Shown here: positions 34,149 through 44,001 of the stretch, piece after piece | Layout of the letters: each line of letters starts with the position of its first letter | Position numbering within the stretch: the stretch's first letter is position 1 | From: Viridothelium virens | Lineage: Eukaryota > Ascomycota > Dothideomycetes > Trypetheliales > Trypetheliaceae | Direction: 5' to 3' | NCBI GenBank assembly: GCA_010094025.1 | Contig: ML991828.1 | Span: 1 to 64,000 of the forward strand | DNA: 64,000 bases | Made by a program: the position numbers and the translations under genes | Notes under the pieces: generated by a model | Told to the model about the DNA's origin: nothing | The model's database searches: none | The model's input: the letters and a program-made list of their open reading frames with translations, nothing else

Positions 34149-35801
34149 ATGTCAGCAGTCGAGGACAAGTCCCTAGGGGAAAGCCTGGCTCAGACCCAGC
34201 GTCTCGCACCAGCTACTAGGGCCGAGAAGATCTTTCCTGCGGCGCATTTTCCTGACAAGAAACAAGACTTTGACAATGTTAATCAGCTCCTTGAGAAATC
34301 CAACGATGGCCTCGATGGAAAACTCACACAGGCCGGTGTGAACATCTCGTCCGCAAGGGCATCGGGCGCAAGCTTCGACCTAGTATATCCAATTGCCACC
34401 AAAGCAGAACTGGAGACCATCCAGCAGAAGCATCCCCTTCCAGCGACCGTCCAGAGTCGTGCGTCTTGGAAGCGGTTTCGATACCAGCTATTCTCGACGT
34501 ACCGTCGACTCTTTACACTCATCTTCACTGTCAACGCCGTTGCTCTGGTAGTCTTCCTCGCCCAGCTCAGGCATGGCAGTCATTCTTCAGTTGCCACACC
34601 AGCAAACTCTGCAACTGCAGCGGCGGCCAATTTCTGCATCGGTGTCTTGATGCGGAATGAACATACGGTCAATTGCCTTTTCCGCATTGCCTGCAGCGTT
34701 CCAGTGTCATCTCCCGTATGGATTCGTCGATATGCTGCGAAGGTATATTGCTACGGAGGGGTTCATTCCGGTTGTGGGGTGTCTGGGACAATGTGGTACT
34801 TGACTTTCTGTGGACTGGTGTTCAAGCAAATCGATTCCACACTGCGAAGTGGAGCTGGACTCGATTGGGAGGACAGAGCACTGGCAGCTACGACAGCAGT
34901 CACAGTATTGTTGCTCGTCTTCATTCTGGCCTTCGCCCATCCGCATGTGCGCATGAAGATCCACAATCATTTCGAAACAATTCATCGCTATGCGGGCTGG
35001 ACGGCCATCGCTTGCCTGTGGTTACAGACTGTTTCGTTAGTCGCCAGCAACAGCAAGTCTTCGCACCGTTCTTTTGGACTTGTCCTCATCCAAACGCCAC
35101 CTTTTTGGTTTCTTGTCGCCATCACACTCTGCATCATCTATCCATGGACGCGACTCCGGTGGCGTGCTGTACGGGTCGAGGAACTTTCCGAACATGCCAC
35201 GCGACTCCACTTCGACTATCTCGATAAGATGGAGACATGTCAAGGTGTACGGTTGACCCATAACCCATTCAAGGAGACACATTCCTTTGCAACAATACCC
35301 AACGACAATGGCAATAAGGGATTTTCTGCACTGATATCGAACGCTGGCGATTGGACAGATGACATCATTCGTTCTCCGAGACAGCACATATTTGTCAAAG
35401 GTGCGCCAACCCTGGGAGTCATGCGTGTTGCGCTTCTGTTTAGGAGAATCCTGGTCATTGCTACCGGAAGTGGCATCGGTCCATGTCTGTCATTATTGCA
35501 AACGCCTGCAGAGGATCTTCCAAGGCGCCCTGAGATGCGAGTTATCTGGAGTGCGCAAAACCCTATATCGACCTATCGGAAGAACGTCGTGGAATCTGTG
35601 TATAGGGCCGACCGGAACGCGATCATAGTAGACACTAAGCAGACAGGAAGAGGGAACCTATTGGCTTTGAGCTATGGCCTGTTTGTTGAAAGCGGTGCTG
35701 AGGCAGCTGTCATCATCTCAAACCCAGTCGTCACCAGGAAGGTGGTACACGGTCTGGAAGCTTGTGGCGTTCCCGCGTTTGGAGCTATTTTTGATTCGTG
35801 A
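34149..35801 (+). CDS. TmpA-like integral membrane oxidoreductase
   Basis: A single exon of 550 residues. The first 115 residues are soluble and polar. Membrane segments follow: TLIFTVNAVALVVFLAQL, the stretch around CGVSGTMWYLTFCGLVF, TTAVTVLLLVFILAFAHPHV, YAGWTAIACLWLQTVSLVAS and PPFWFLVAITLCIIYPWTRL. The C-terminal half is ferredoxin-reductase-like, with the nucleotide-binding motif ILVIATGSGIGPCLSLL and a last strand AAVIISNPVVTRKVVHGLEA. The block KVYCYGGVHSGC and the HNHFETIHRYAGW motif are, from memory, typical of the Aspergillus TmpA family, a plasma-membrane protein tied to conidiation signalling. Relatives occur next to or fused with adenylate-forming enzymes, which fits the neighbouring ligase; this link is inference. 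The start ATG (MSAVEDKSLG) is the first in frame. Confidence 0.77.
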   Translation: MSAVEDKSLGESLAQTQRLAPATRAEKIFPAAHFPDKKQDFDNVNQLLEKSNDGLDGKLTQAGVNISSARASGASFDLVYPIATKAELETIQQKHPLPATVQSRASWKRFRYQLFSTYRRLFTLIFTVNAVALVVFLAQLRHGSHSSVATPANSATAAAANFCIGVLMRNEHTVNCLFRIACSVPVSSPVWIRRYAAKVYCYGGVHSGCGVSGTMWYLTFCGLVFKQIDSTLRSGAGLDWEDRALAATTAVTVLLLVFILAFAHPHVRMKIHNHFETIHRYAGWTAIACLWLQTVSLVASNSKSSHRSFGLVLIQTPPFWFLVAITLCIIYPWTRLRWRAVRVEELSEHATRLHFDYLDKMETCQGVRLTHNPFKETHSFATIPNDNGNKGFSALISNAGDWTDDIIRSPRQHIFVKGAPTLGVMRVALLFRRILVIATGSGIGPCLSLLQTPAEDLPRRPEMRVIWSAQNPISTYRKNVVESVYRADRNAIIVDTKQTGRGNLLALSYGLFVESGAEAAVIISNPVVTRKVVHGLEACGVPAFGAIFDS

Positions 35802-36412
35802 TGTATCCATGTGCTATATCTCGAGCGATATTGATGAGGAGGACTGGAAAGCATCAATGTTGGAGTAACTGTGTCTTGGCAAGAAAGGATTTGTGGAAAA
35901 TAGGTCGAGGGTAAAAGGAGCAAGTATATCAAAGGCCATCAAAGGGGAGCCACATGAGCGCATGACTGCCTAGTAGGTAGATAACCTTGATTCTGGTTGC
36001 ACAGCCAATGTCACATTGCTCGTATTACTAGTGAATGTGAAGTGCGAAGCCACTCTTTTCTCCGAGGAAGACCAAGAGATGATCAGTTATCGTATGACAG
36101 ATAAAGTTTGGATTTGGAGAGACGAGAAAAGTTGTGTTAGCTGCCGTAATTCTAAATTCTAGGCGCGCAGGGATGAAACACCATGATGTCATCCTATACT
36201 TATAATAGCTGCTCACCTACAAAGGTATTCCAATACCACTTCTGGCCCCCAATGACACCTTCAGCTCTGAAGTACGGTAGTATGGCATCTTCAAGCAAAG
36301 TAGGTTACATTACTTTTCGCATTCAGCAGAGATCTCCAGAACAAAACAGACTTTTGCGAATGGTTTTCGTTCACCGAGAAATATTTTGCCTTCACGATGT
36401 CGGATTTCGTGG
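35802..36412. other. Intergenic, no gene seen
   Basis: A 610-bp stretch between two plus-strand genes. It has no supported coding sequence. A short frame starting at 36399 (MSDFVDDRNRGIQYAKQSGQ) overlaps the start of the next gene in another frame and is probably chance. Confidence 0.55.
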
Positions 36413-37825
36413 ATGATCGCAATAGAGGAATCCAATATGCAAAGCAGTCGGGCCAAGCGACATTTTATCGCAGCTTTCCTTGAAAGATTTCACCAGTCCT
36501 TAACGCAACTCGTCCGTTGTCTCGCTACTGTCCTATCTGGTCAACATTTAGAACACATTGTTACTGCCTGTGCCTCTCTTTTTCCCATACTCCTCTGCAT
36601 TCTCATTATCCAACTACGAAATCTCTCCGGTCCTTTATTTCAGCACACAAGCAACGATGGTTGGTTCCAGGGATGGATCGACACTTGTCGTTTCAAAGCC
36701 GCTCAATACAACCCCGATCCTGGCAACCCAAACACTGTCAACCAAGCCATCAATTTCACGGGGACTGGCATCGATGAGAAATCACTGTGCTCAACCTTCA
36801 TCCGATGTATCCTTACTCAAGCTACACAAGACTATCCCGCATATTGGTCCGCAAGCTCAAGCATCTTGGCGTTCATTCCGACAATCGTCGGATTACTCAG
36901 TAACAGCATCGAAGAGATCGTTGCCATCTCTTTTGAGAGCCCATTGCTGGGACTGCTACTTGCACTGTCCAGTACCACATCCTTCAGTAGCCGATTCACA
37001 GAATCCCAGCCGCCTCAGACCTTCGAACGTCACCCAGACTACGTCCTTGCAGTGCAACAGGGCGTTGTAGACTATATCTCCAAGAACCTTCGTCACGCGA
37101 GGCGAAGAGACAGGAGAGGGTGGGTAGAGAACGAGAACATGCATACCGTTGTGGTGATCATAGGCCTAGCTGGCTGCACAGTAGGAGTCTGGTACTTCGT
37201 TTGGTTTCTCTCTCGCTACGGCGTCGTTGTGTGGTCCTGTCCGACCAAGATTCATACTCCGGTATGGATAGCATTAAGCCAGACGTTGGTGGTCCTCAAT
37301 ATCGCATTCCGATCGTGGCTCTTCCGCACTGAGCAAATTAGGCTTCGAATATCTAACGGAGAGGCAAATAGCGCGAGAATGAGTCGGGAACATGATTTCC
37401 ACACAGAACAAAACCGGCGATCCAGCCACGAAAGCCATGAAAGCCACGACTTTCAATCAGACGAAACTTACAAAAGCATCACTGTCCTTTTGCGCTGCCG
37501 TCGCCGCGGATTGAAGCGCTGGGTCGTTCAGACGATTACCTCAATCATCTCTTTTGGGTTGTACACCTTTGCCACCGTATTCTTGGCTAGCATGACTTTC
37601 ATCACACCGGTTAAAGCTATTAGCGTAATGGTCGCATTTAGCGTTGCAGGTGGCGTGGGACGACTCGCCGGATATTGGGCAAGGTCGTCGCTGCGAGTCG
37701 AGAGAAGGGTCCTTCTTTTCGACGTTTCAGAAAAACGCATTGGGGAGTTGAGGGATCGACTAGAAATGGAGGTAACTTTGCAAGATTCTGAGATAGATTT
37801 GACCGAAGAACATGTGCCTGGATGA
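36413..37825 (+). CDS. Multi-pass fungal membrane protein, unknown
   Basis: A single exon of 470 residues, or 462 if the second ATG at 36437 (MQSSRAKRHF) is used. Membrane segments are visible at IVTACASLFPILLCILIIQL, SSILAFIPTIVGLLSNSIEE, VISFESPLLGLLLALS-like hydrophobic DNA-coded stretches, TVVVIIGLAGCTVGVWYFVW, ITSIISFGLYTFATVFLASM and VMVAFSVAGGVGRLAGYWAR. A cytoplasmic loop near residues 330-370 is rich in Ser, His and Glu (RRSSHESHESHDFQSDE). The short block FIPTIVGLLSNSIEEI recalls a widespread group of uncharacterised Pezizomycotina membrane proteins. No transporter signature is recognised. Function unknown; plasma membrane or endomembrane location is inferred only from topology. Confidence 0.75.
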   Translation: MIAIEESNMQSSRAKRHFIAAFLERFHQSLTQLVRCLATVLSGQHLEHIVTACASLFPILLCILIIQLRNLSGPLFQHTSNDGWFQGWIDTCRFKAAQYNPDPGNPNTVNQAINFTGTGIDEKSLCSTFIRCILTQATQDYPAYWSASSSILAFIPTIVGLLSNSIEEIVAISFESPLLGLLLALSSTTSFSSRFTESQPPQTFERHPDYVLAVQQGVVDYISKNLRHARRRDRRGWVENENMHTVVVIIGLAGCTVGVWYFVWFLSRYGVVVWSCPTKIHTPVWIALSQTLVVLNIAFRSWLFRTEQIRLRISNGEANSARMSREHDFHTEQNRRSSHESHESHDFQSDETYKSITVLLRCRRRGLKRWVVQTITSIISFGLYTFATVFLASMTFITPVKAISVMVAFSVAGGVGRLAGYWARSSLRVERRVLLFDVSEKRIGELRDRLEMEVTLQDSEIDLTEEHVPG

Positions 37826-39037
37826 GGGGCCATAGAAGAGTGCGAAAACCTGCCTCGAACAAGGCGCCACAACGTAGGGTTTCAGGAGTTCTAATCAAGA
37901 GCTGATAGTGATACGATGAGGGAGAGGCGCTCTTAAATTCACTGCGCCGCTAGGCCTGCGTCGATATCCGTGGCTTGTAGAATACCACTTCAAACCAGTG
38001 GATCTACTCAAGTATACGTGACTGTCAGGCCTTCATTCCTATGTCGAGTGTCTCCGACTCCTGTCTCTATCCTGCGGTCAGTGCTGTCCTATGCGTGCGA
38101 ATTCCATCGACCAACATCAAAGGAGTCGAGTTGAATGCTCATGCGCCAGACACTATAGTGATGAACATGTAGAGACTCAGCTATGCACCCTCAAGATTCA
38201 AGTTGTGGGATTTGTTGCTACCATCCCGACGTAGAGCAGCCAGTCGCTCATAGACTCGCATCTCGCCAGCGACTTGAGCTAACTCGATGCAACCCGACAG
38301 GGCACGCTTAGCCCAATCCTCGGGAAATCAGAAGAATTGCGCCAGCCTGGGGTCGGATTCGCGGGATGGGAAGCAGAGAATGAGGACTTCAAGACCGAGA
38401 TCGATAGCTTCTAGAAGACGCGCGAGCTATTGGTAGAACAGCTCATACTCAGGATAATTGATGGACTACCGATATCATCGTCGTCTTTTGCTGTATCTCC
38501 ATCCTCCGCAACGCGAAAGCGGGAAAGAGCTTGTGGCGCTGGGATCTGTACATATAAACCCCACAATGGACAGTCTTGCATATCACGGTGGCAACGACAA
38601 AGAGCCTGGCGTAGTGTATCCAACAGTATCGGAGCGTATTACCAAGGTATCCGAGATGCCCATCATGAGATTCGCTACCTTACCCCATTCATGAATGTTT
38701 ATTTTGGCTGTTGATCTTGCCTTGGGGTTGGCAGTGGTCCGAGGCTCGGCATAAAGTTTGCGGTAGACTCGAGGAACCCATTTTTCAATGAGTTTCTGGA
38801 TTTGAATAAAGGGAATAGAGAGCTCGCACGTGTTCTTTGGCGTACGAGTTCGCGTCCGTGACTCTTTCGCGATCTTTTATGCCACAGAGACCATCTTGGT
38901 CGTCATCGTTCCCTGACTCTCTAAAGGTGCAAAACCTTCAAACTTCCTCTCGGTAGCATCTTAGAGAAGACCCTCGAGGAAACGAAAGCCTTATCACACC
39001 CAAAACACCAAGCCTCCAGTCCAGTTCCGATGCAGCC
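37826..39037. other. Intergenic region with possible gene remnant
   Basis: No intact gene is supported over 1.2 kb. Between 38092 and 38700 protein-like pieces appear in different frames on the plus strand: MRANSIDQHQRSRVECSCAR from 38092, VGFAGWEAENEDFKTEIDSF just before a TAG near 38412, KTRELLVEQLILRIIDGLP after it in the same frame, and MDYRYHRRLLLYLHPPQRE from 38461. They may be a decayed gene or a gene with several small exons. The rest holds nothing notable. Confidence 0.35.
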
Positions 39038-39850
39038 TCAGAGCAGACTCTCAAACCCTTCCCCCTCCAGCACCTCACCCCTCTCCACCCACGCCTCCAC
39101 CGCCCGCGCAAACAACCGCGGATCCTGCCTACTCCACGCATGCCGCATCCCCCAATGCACGACACACCTCGACGCCTCGCCGCCCTCCCCTCTCCCCACC
39201 AACCCCCCAACCACCCTCGCACTCTCCACACTATCCCCCGTCGGAACCCACCCGCCCTTCGCCCCCGCCACCACCAACACCCTCTTCGGAAACCCCGCCG
39301 GCACCGCTCTAATCACCTCCTCGATCTCGCGACACAGCGACACGCTGCTCGCGGTGCGCGGGCAGCTGAGATCCAGATCCGGCAGCGCGCGCTGGATCAG
39401 CGACGGCGGCACCGCGCGCTCGAGAGCCTGCGAGATGTGGAAGCCGTAGGCGAAGAGGGTCGGGTTAGGTCCGCCGCCGAACCGGCTGAGGCCTGTCGCG
39501 AAGACGCTGAGGACGAGGGTTGGATGGGTAGCGGCGAAGTGGACGGCGAGGTGCGCGCCGAGACTGAGACCGACGATGTGCGCAGCGGAGTTGTGGGCGT
39601 GGGTAAGGATGAGGTGGGCGAGGAGGGTGGTGGTGTGGGGGATGGTGAAGGGGGTGAGGGCGGTGGAGGCGCCGTGGCGGGGGAGGTCGGGGATGAGGAG
39701 GTGGTAGGTGGGTTGGAGGTGAGGGGCCACGAGGTTCCATTCTTCGCTGGTAGAGAGGGCACCGTGGATGAGGAGGATGGTGGTTGGGGCGGTTGGGTTG
39801 AGAGATTGGTGAGGGATGATTGGTGTCTCTGCTGGGGATTCTGAAGCCAT
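39038..39850 (-). CDS. Alpha/beta hydrolase
   Basis: A single exon of 270 residues starting MASESPAETPIIPHQS. The fold is clear: TTILLIHGALSTSEEWNLVA is the first strand with the HG oxyanion motif, HLLIPDLPRHGAS follows, the nucleophile elbow is HIVGLSLGAHLAVHFAATHP (Ser in GLSLG), and the last part contains VLVVAGAKGGWVPT and the histidine region CVVHWGMRHAWSRQDPRLFA. Family members are small serine hydrolases with esterase, lipase or lactonase activity; the substrate cannot be told. The coding sequence is extremely GC-rich and strand-skewed, so long spurious frames run on both strands. A longer start at 39979 would give 43 more residues, but it would overlap the first exon of the divergent small gene, and the added residues look unlike the family. 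Confidence 0.85.
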   Translation of the reverse strand: MASESPAETPIIPHQSLNPTAPTTILLIHGALSTSEEWNLVAPHLQPTYHLLIPDLPRHGASTALTPFTIPHTTTLLAHLILTHAHNSAAHIVGLSLGAHLAVHFAATHPTLVLSVFATGLSRFGGGPNPTLFAYGFHISQALERAVPPSLIQRALPDLDLSCPRTASSVSLCREIEEVIRAVPAGFPKRVLVVAGAKGGWVPTGDSVESARVVGGLVGRGEGGEASRCVVHWGMRHAWSRQDPRLFARAVEAWVERGEVLEGEGFESLL

Positions 39851-39882
39851 GCTATATAGTTGACTCGTGTTAAAGAGAGAGA

Positions 39883-40573
39883 ATGAACGTCGCCCGCCTT
39901 CTGAAAGGAGGACGAATTTTTCTGATGACGAGAGACACCAATGGAGCGAAGGTATGAGTATTCGAACGTTTCTTACCAAAAAAAAAAAAGACTTAGTCTG
40001 AAAGTAAATAAAACCTGATCTTCTAAAAGCCTACTGTTCAAACGGATGAAGCTGAGTCTGTACTTCAGCTGGCAAGCGAGGACGTTGATTTGAAGGGTCA
40101 CGGTAGAGCCCGGAAAATGGTTGGTAAGGAAGCTCAAACGCAAATGATGTCTGCCAACATCGGCTGCTAACTCGAGGCCTCACTTTGATCAAATAGGATT
40201 GGCGTCAAGCGCCTCCCGAAGACCAACTCGGAATAGGAGCAGGTGATTTCGCACAGACCATGAGCCACCAACATTCACAGACTTTCAAAAGCACCAATAA
40301 CAAAAGTATCGACGGCAACTCATGGGCTGCAGATGATGTTCTTTTGAAGATATGGTCCAGAGACACGGCCTGTCATGCCTGCGGCAGTCGAGTGCGCGAC
40401 TCCAAGGACCGCTACCGTAGTGTAAGACCGTGAAAATCATCAGTTTTGTACTTCGTATCTTTGACTGGAAAATTGTGCGTCAGCTTTTGGGAAAGGCCGG
40501 TTATACGGCGTCAAGTTGGGAAGAGTTAGAGAGAGTATTTGATCGGACTGTATTGATAGGCTACATAGCTTAG
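39883..40573 (+). CDS. Previously hidden four-exon small gene, unknown
   Basis: Four exons, 39883..39951, 40030..40123, 40210..40421 and 40484..40573, give 154 residues. Introns of 78, 86 and 62 bp start with GTATGA, GTAAGG and GTAAGA, and all joins keep phase. The protein starts MNVARLLKGGRIFLMTRDTN, has an acidic-then-basic middle (EDVDLKGHGRARKM), then SWAADDVLLKIWSRDTACHA with a CHAC pair, and ends WEELERVFDRTVLIGYIA. Exons 3 and 4 have the most convincing coding character; exon 1 is the least certain. No family is recognised. The ATG is 32 bp from the ATG of the divergent alpha/beta hydrolase, so the two would share a very short bidirectional promoter or have overlapping leaders. The first intron contains a run of twelve A. 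Confidence 0.5.
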
Positions 40574-40939
40574 TACTGCAATAGTAAGCAATCTCTGATC
40601 CTCGCTAGTCTGCTGGTGGATAAGGCTCTATTAATTCCTTGAGATTGCTCTAATGGGTAACATCGATGATGGCCAATCATTATCGGCTAGGAGGTCTTGA
40701 CTGCACGATATGGTGTCCTTCGCATGCCCTGGCACAGAGTTCTGCTAACGAGATCGATTGGGATTAGAGAGCAGTTTTCTTGGGACTAGTATGGTCGTCA
40801 GACATGATTTAAATGCCAAAAACAGGGTTCCTTCTGCTTAGAGAGTTTGACGGTAGGGAAGTATTGGGGCCAGCCAATATAAGAACGGAATCGGAGGGAT
40901 TGCTTACTTTCATGGACATGTCTATTATCGCGATTTCCG
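40574..40939. other. Intergenic, no gene seen
   Basis: A 366-bp AT-rich gap between convergent genes. No coding sequence or repeat is evident. Confidence 0.6.
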
Positions 40940-41707
40940 TCAAATGTCCATGTCTCTGAGGAATGCCTCGTGCGCTTGTGCCCTGAATGGATTATAGCGG
41001 CAGACCGACGCGTGATAGATCAAGGGAAGCACAGTCTCAGTTCGGCGAAGGTAAAGATTCACCCCCGGACTGTTTAGATTGAATTGTACAGAAACAGACC
41101 ACTTGTGTCCACTCGAGACGTCTGAGTGAGTCAACTCCTCCTGGAGATTTTTCCTTAGTTGCTCTGTGTCGACCTCGACAGGGGAACCGAAGCGCATGAA
41201 GATTTTGAAGTACGCAACTTCGGGAAGTAATGTCGGAAGGGAACAAAGTGGTCGGCACGTTTCCAAAAAAGTGTGGGCCCGTCCATAGTTGGGACGAATG
41301 TAGATCTTGAGGGGGAACTGGAGAAAGCTTTCTTTGTCTGCCGAGTTAAGGGACGATATAAAGGTGGTGATGGGGAAGAACCGGACCACTTCGTTCTGAC
41401 TTATAAGATGGGTACAGACACACTTGAAAAAGCAGGCTGCCTTAATGTCCGCGGTGCTGAACTTGATAGAGAACGCTAGAAGGTCGAGCGGCCAGTTAAG
41501 CAGCAAAACCATCTCATGCCCGATCTGCCGGCATACTTTTGCGAGACTACACGCTTCGTAACACTTATATTCATGGCCACCCGATGTAATGCTTTTGATG
41601 CCATTGGTTTGCTCCAGGACCAACTCGTAAATTGTATTGCGGATCTCTAGCGGTAGATCGAGGAACCTGAAGGGACCATCCTGGCGTGCCAGAGATGTCG
41701 CAAACAT
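40940..41707 (-). CDS. Fungal LPLEIRNxIY-motif protein, unknown
   Basis: A single exon of 255 residues starting MFATSLARQDGPFRFLDLPL. The opening FRFLDLPLEIRNTIYELVLE is the F-box/2EXR-like motif found at the start of a very large, uncharacterised protein group in Dothideomycetes and relatives. The later sequence AKVCRQIGHEMVLLLNWPLD carries the LLxxCRQIxxE-like element typical of the same group. The rest (FPLKIYIRPNYGRAHTFLET and onward) is poorly conserved. These proteins are expanded in plant-associated fungi and their role is unknown; a link to F-box ubiquitin adaptors has been suggested only from weak similarity. An upstream exon was considered but no in-phase join was found. Confidence 0.65.
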   Translation of the reverse strand: MFATSLARQDGPFRFLDLPLEIRNTIYELVLEQTNGIKSITSGGHEYKCYEACSLAKVCRQIGHEMVLLLNWPLDLLAFSIKFSTADIKAACFFKCVCTHLISQNEVVRFFPITTFISSLNSADKESFLQFPLKIYIRPNYGRAHTFLETCRPLCSLPTLLPEVAYFKIFMRFGSPVEVDTEQLRKNLQEELTHSDVSSGHKWSVSVQFNLNSPGVNLYLRRTETVLPLIYHASVCRYNPFRAQAHEAFLRDMDI

Positions 41708-42859
41708 TGCAAAGAGAGGCCTTGTGACCACTAATATAGTTCAGTGTGTGGTAAGCAATACTAAGTATCTCTCCAAGGAGAGGCACGATGGGTAGTACGA
41801 TGAGGAACTCCATTGCTGGCACCTCACTCTCAGTGAGCATGGCCTGAGATGCGGAAGCATGGAGAACTTGATAGGTTTGATGTTACAAAGGTCCTTTCTC
41901 ACTGGAGGTGAGTGAGGATAACCTGTATATCCAAGACGCTACCTCTGCTCCTTAGAGGTTCGTATCGTTCGCGAAGTAGCGATGATCAATTTGGCGTCCG
42001 AGTCACTTGCGGTCGAGGTGAATCTGGACTACGAGTTTCGCAGGAACAGATTCCACTCACCGATACGGCTAGAATGAGGTCTATTGAACAGCAAATCAGG
42101 AGCTTTCTGCCTACCTTAGAGAGATGAGGGTCGTTGGTGGTGAAGTGAAAGAAGCGGGTAAGATTTGGTGATTGCTCTCGAAAGTAAATACTAAGCTCGG
42201 CTATCCTACCCAGAATTGATGACCATCACACGGTCGTCCAGCAACTTTTCCGACGCTATAGCACACATTCGGTGCCCCACGGTAGCTTAGCAATCAAGTC
42301 ATAAGGTAAGGTAGCCTTTGCTGCATGATCGGCCTGGTGAGGCGATACATTTGGCGGAGAATGTTACATATGGCGAATTGTCATTTGCTGGCATGGATCA
42401 TTCGGGACATCTATGCAATCAAAGGTTGGGCGAACAATACATGTGCGTCCATTCAGAGCGTGATTGCACGAAGCTATTCTGATAGAGACAGGAGAAGTTA
42501 CCACTAGATGACACAATAGCTTTGGATCCCTATCATAAAGCTATACCACTCAGATCTTACAGGTATAGTCCCGCCTATACGTCATGCACAAAACGCGTTA
42601 GAACGGAGCCTTCGCTTCCTCAACAATCTGCTACATTTCCTACTTAAACTCAAAGGTTTCATGTCGGTTCTCACTTTTTAGTTTTCGATTTGCTATTCCC
42701 GCATTCAAGAGTTATTCAATCTAAGACCAATTTCCCTTCCTTTGGTTCAAGTGATCCCTTTAAACTTTCATCTCTTAATACGCAACGTAAATCAAGCCTT
42801 CGTTGCCTTCTCAGTACACCTACACAAAGTTTCCTACCGCCGCCTTTTTTCCACCTTCC
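41708..42859. other. Intergenic, no supported gene
   Basis: A 1.15-kb region between divergent genes. A minus-strand frame at 41571..41840 contains a hydrophobic stretch (MEFLIVLPIVPLLGEILSI) but cannot be joined in phase to the gene below it. Small plus-strand frames around 41912 and 42325 look like chance. The last 150 bp are T/C-rich leader of the dehydrogenase gene. Confidence 0.5.
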
Positions 42860-43878
42860 ATGTCTCGCCTCGAGCGCAAGGTAGCTATCATAACTGGCTC
42901 CTCCTCGGGCATTGGCCGGGCTATCGCTACGCTCTATGCCAAACAAGGTGCCTTGGTTGTCTGCTCAGACCTGTCGCCCACTGCGCGGTCCGAAATCCCA
43001 GGGGAAACGCAGATTTACACCGATGCCCTGATCCAGAAGGAAGGCGGGGAAGCGGTATTCGTGAAGGCCGATGCGGGACGAGAGAAGGACATGGAGAATT
43101 TGGTGGAGGAGGCGGTGAAGCGGTTCGGGAGGGTGGATATGTCAGTATTAAAATCTTCTAGAACGGGCGGGTGCAGGGAGAGAGAGAGGAAAATGGGGTT
43201 GTAGCGAGCGCTAAGGCTAACGTGTCGATTTCAGAATGGTGAATAATGCCGGTATATCGATCGAGTCAAAAAATCCGAATCCAATACACACCACGAGTAT
43301 GGAGACTTGGGACGAGACGATGCGTGTGAATGCTACTTCATGTTTTCTGGGGTGCAAATTCGCGATACAGCAGATGCTGAAGCAGGAACCGCATCCATCG
43401 GGGGACCGAGGTTGGATAGTGAATATTAGTAGCATATTTGGGTTAGTCGCTGGATATGATGCTCGTAGGTATTCCAATGAGATGTGGCAAAAAATATATC
43501 ATTGAAATTCCAGGAGCTAAACGTTGAATGTAGCCTCATACGCCGCGTCAAAAGGTGCTGTTGCGAATCTTACAAGGCAAATTGCTATCGACTACGGAAA
43601 GCATCGAATCCATAGCAATGCCATTTGTCCAGGATGTAAGACTTACTGCTAGTTGACTTGGAGATTCTTTACTGACGAACCCAGTCATACGGACCGCTAT
43701 CTTTGAAAATACGATCCGACACATGGCAACTCGGGACACCCTTGAGGAGCGTCATCCATTTGGTGGCACAGGGACAGCAGAGGATGTCGCAAAATTCGCA
43801 GTGACATTGGCAAGTGAAGATGCGCAATGGTTGACAGGCCAATGTATCGCAGTAGACGGAGCTTACACTGCTCGATAA
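42860..43878 (+). CDS. Short-chain dehydrogenase/reductase (SDR)
   Basis: Four exons, 42860..43140, 43235..43464, 43534..43635 and 43685..43878, give 268 residues, the usual size of classical SDRs. Introns are 94, 69 and 49 bp. The cofactor motif is IITGSSSGIGRAIATLYAKQ, with VNNAGI after intron 1, the catalytic serine in IVNISSIFG, the YxxxK pair in SYAASKGAVANLTRQIAIDY after intron 2, and NAICPG followed by FIRTAIF across intron 3. The C terminus AQWLTGQCIAVDGAYTA is standard. The YAASK tyrosine and lysine together with serine form the active site, using NAD(H) or NADP(H). An aspartate after the second strand (VVCSDLSPTA) favours NAD(H). Glucose/sterol-type and secondary-alcohol substrates are equally possible; the substrate is unknown. 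Confidence 0.93.
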
Positions 43879-44001
43879 CCTGACGGACCAAAGATATGAC
43901 TCATAGTAACTCAATCGTACTTTCGCCCTCTCTCGCTTGAACAGACCCCAGAAGTCTTTTCGTGCGATTCTCAAACATAAGCATCAAGCATAGGGTATAA
44001 T

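Noticed and set aside
23866-35801. A specialised-metabolite gene cluster
   Set aside because: Tailoring-type enzymes are present, but there is no PKS, NRPS, terpene synthase or DMATS gene, no pathway regulator and no transporter among them, and gaps of several kilobases separate them.
39140-39844. Long plus-strand reading frame of 234 codons opposite the alpha/beta hydrolase
   Set aside because: It is the mirror of a very GC-rich coding sequence; the product is repetitive Glu/Val/Gly-rich and the minus strand has a full hydrolase domain.
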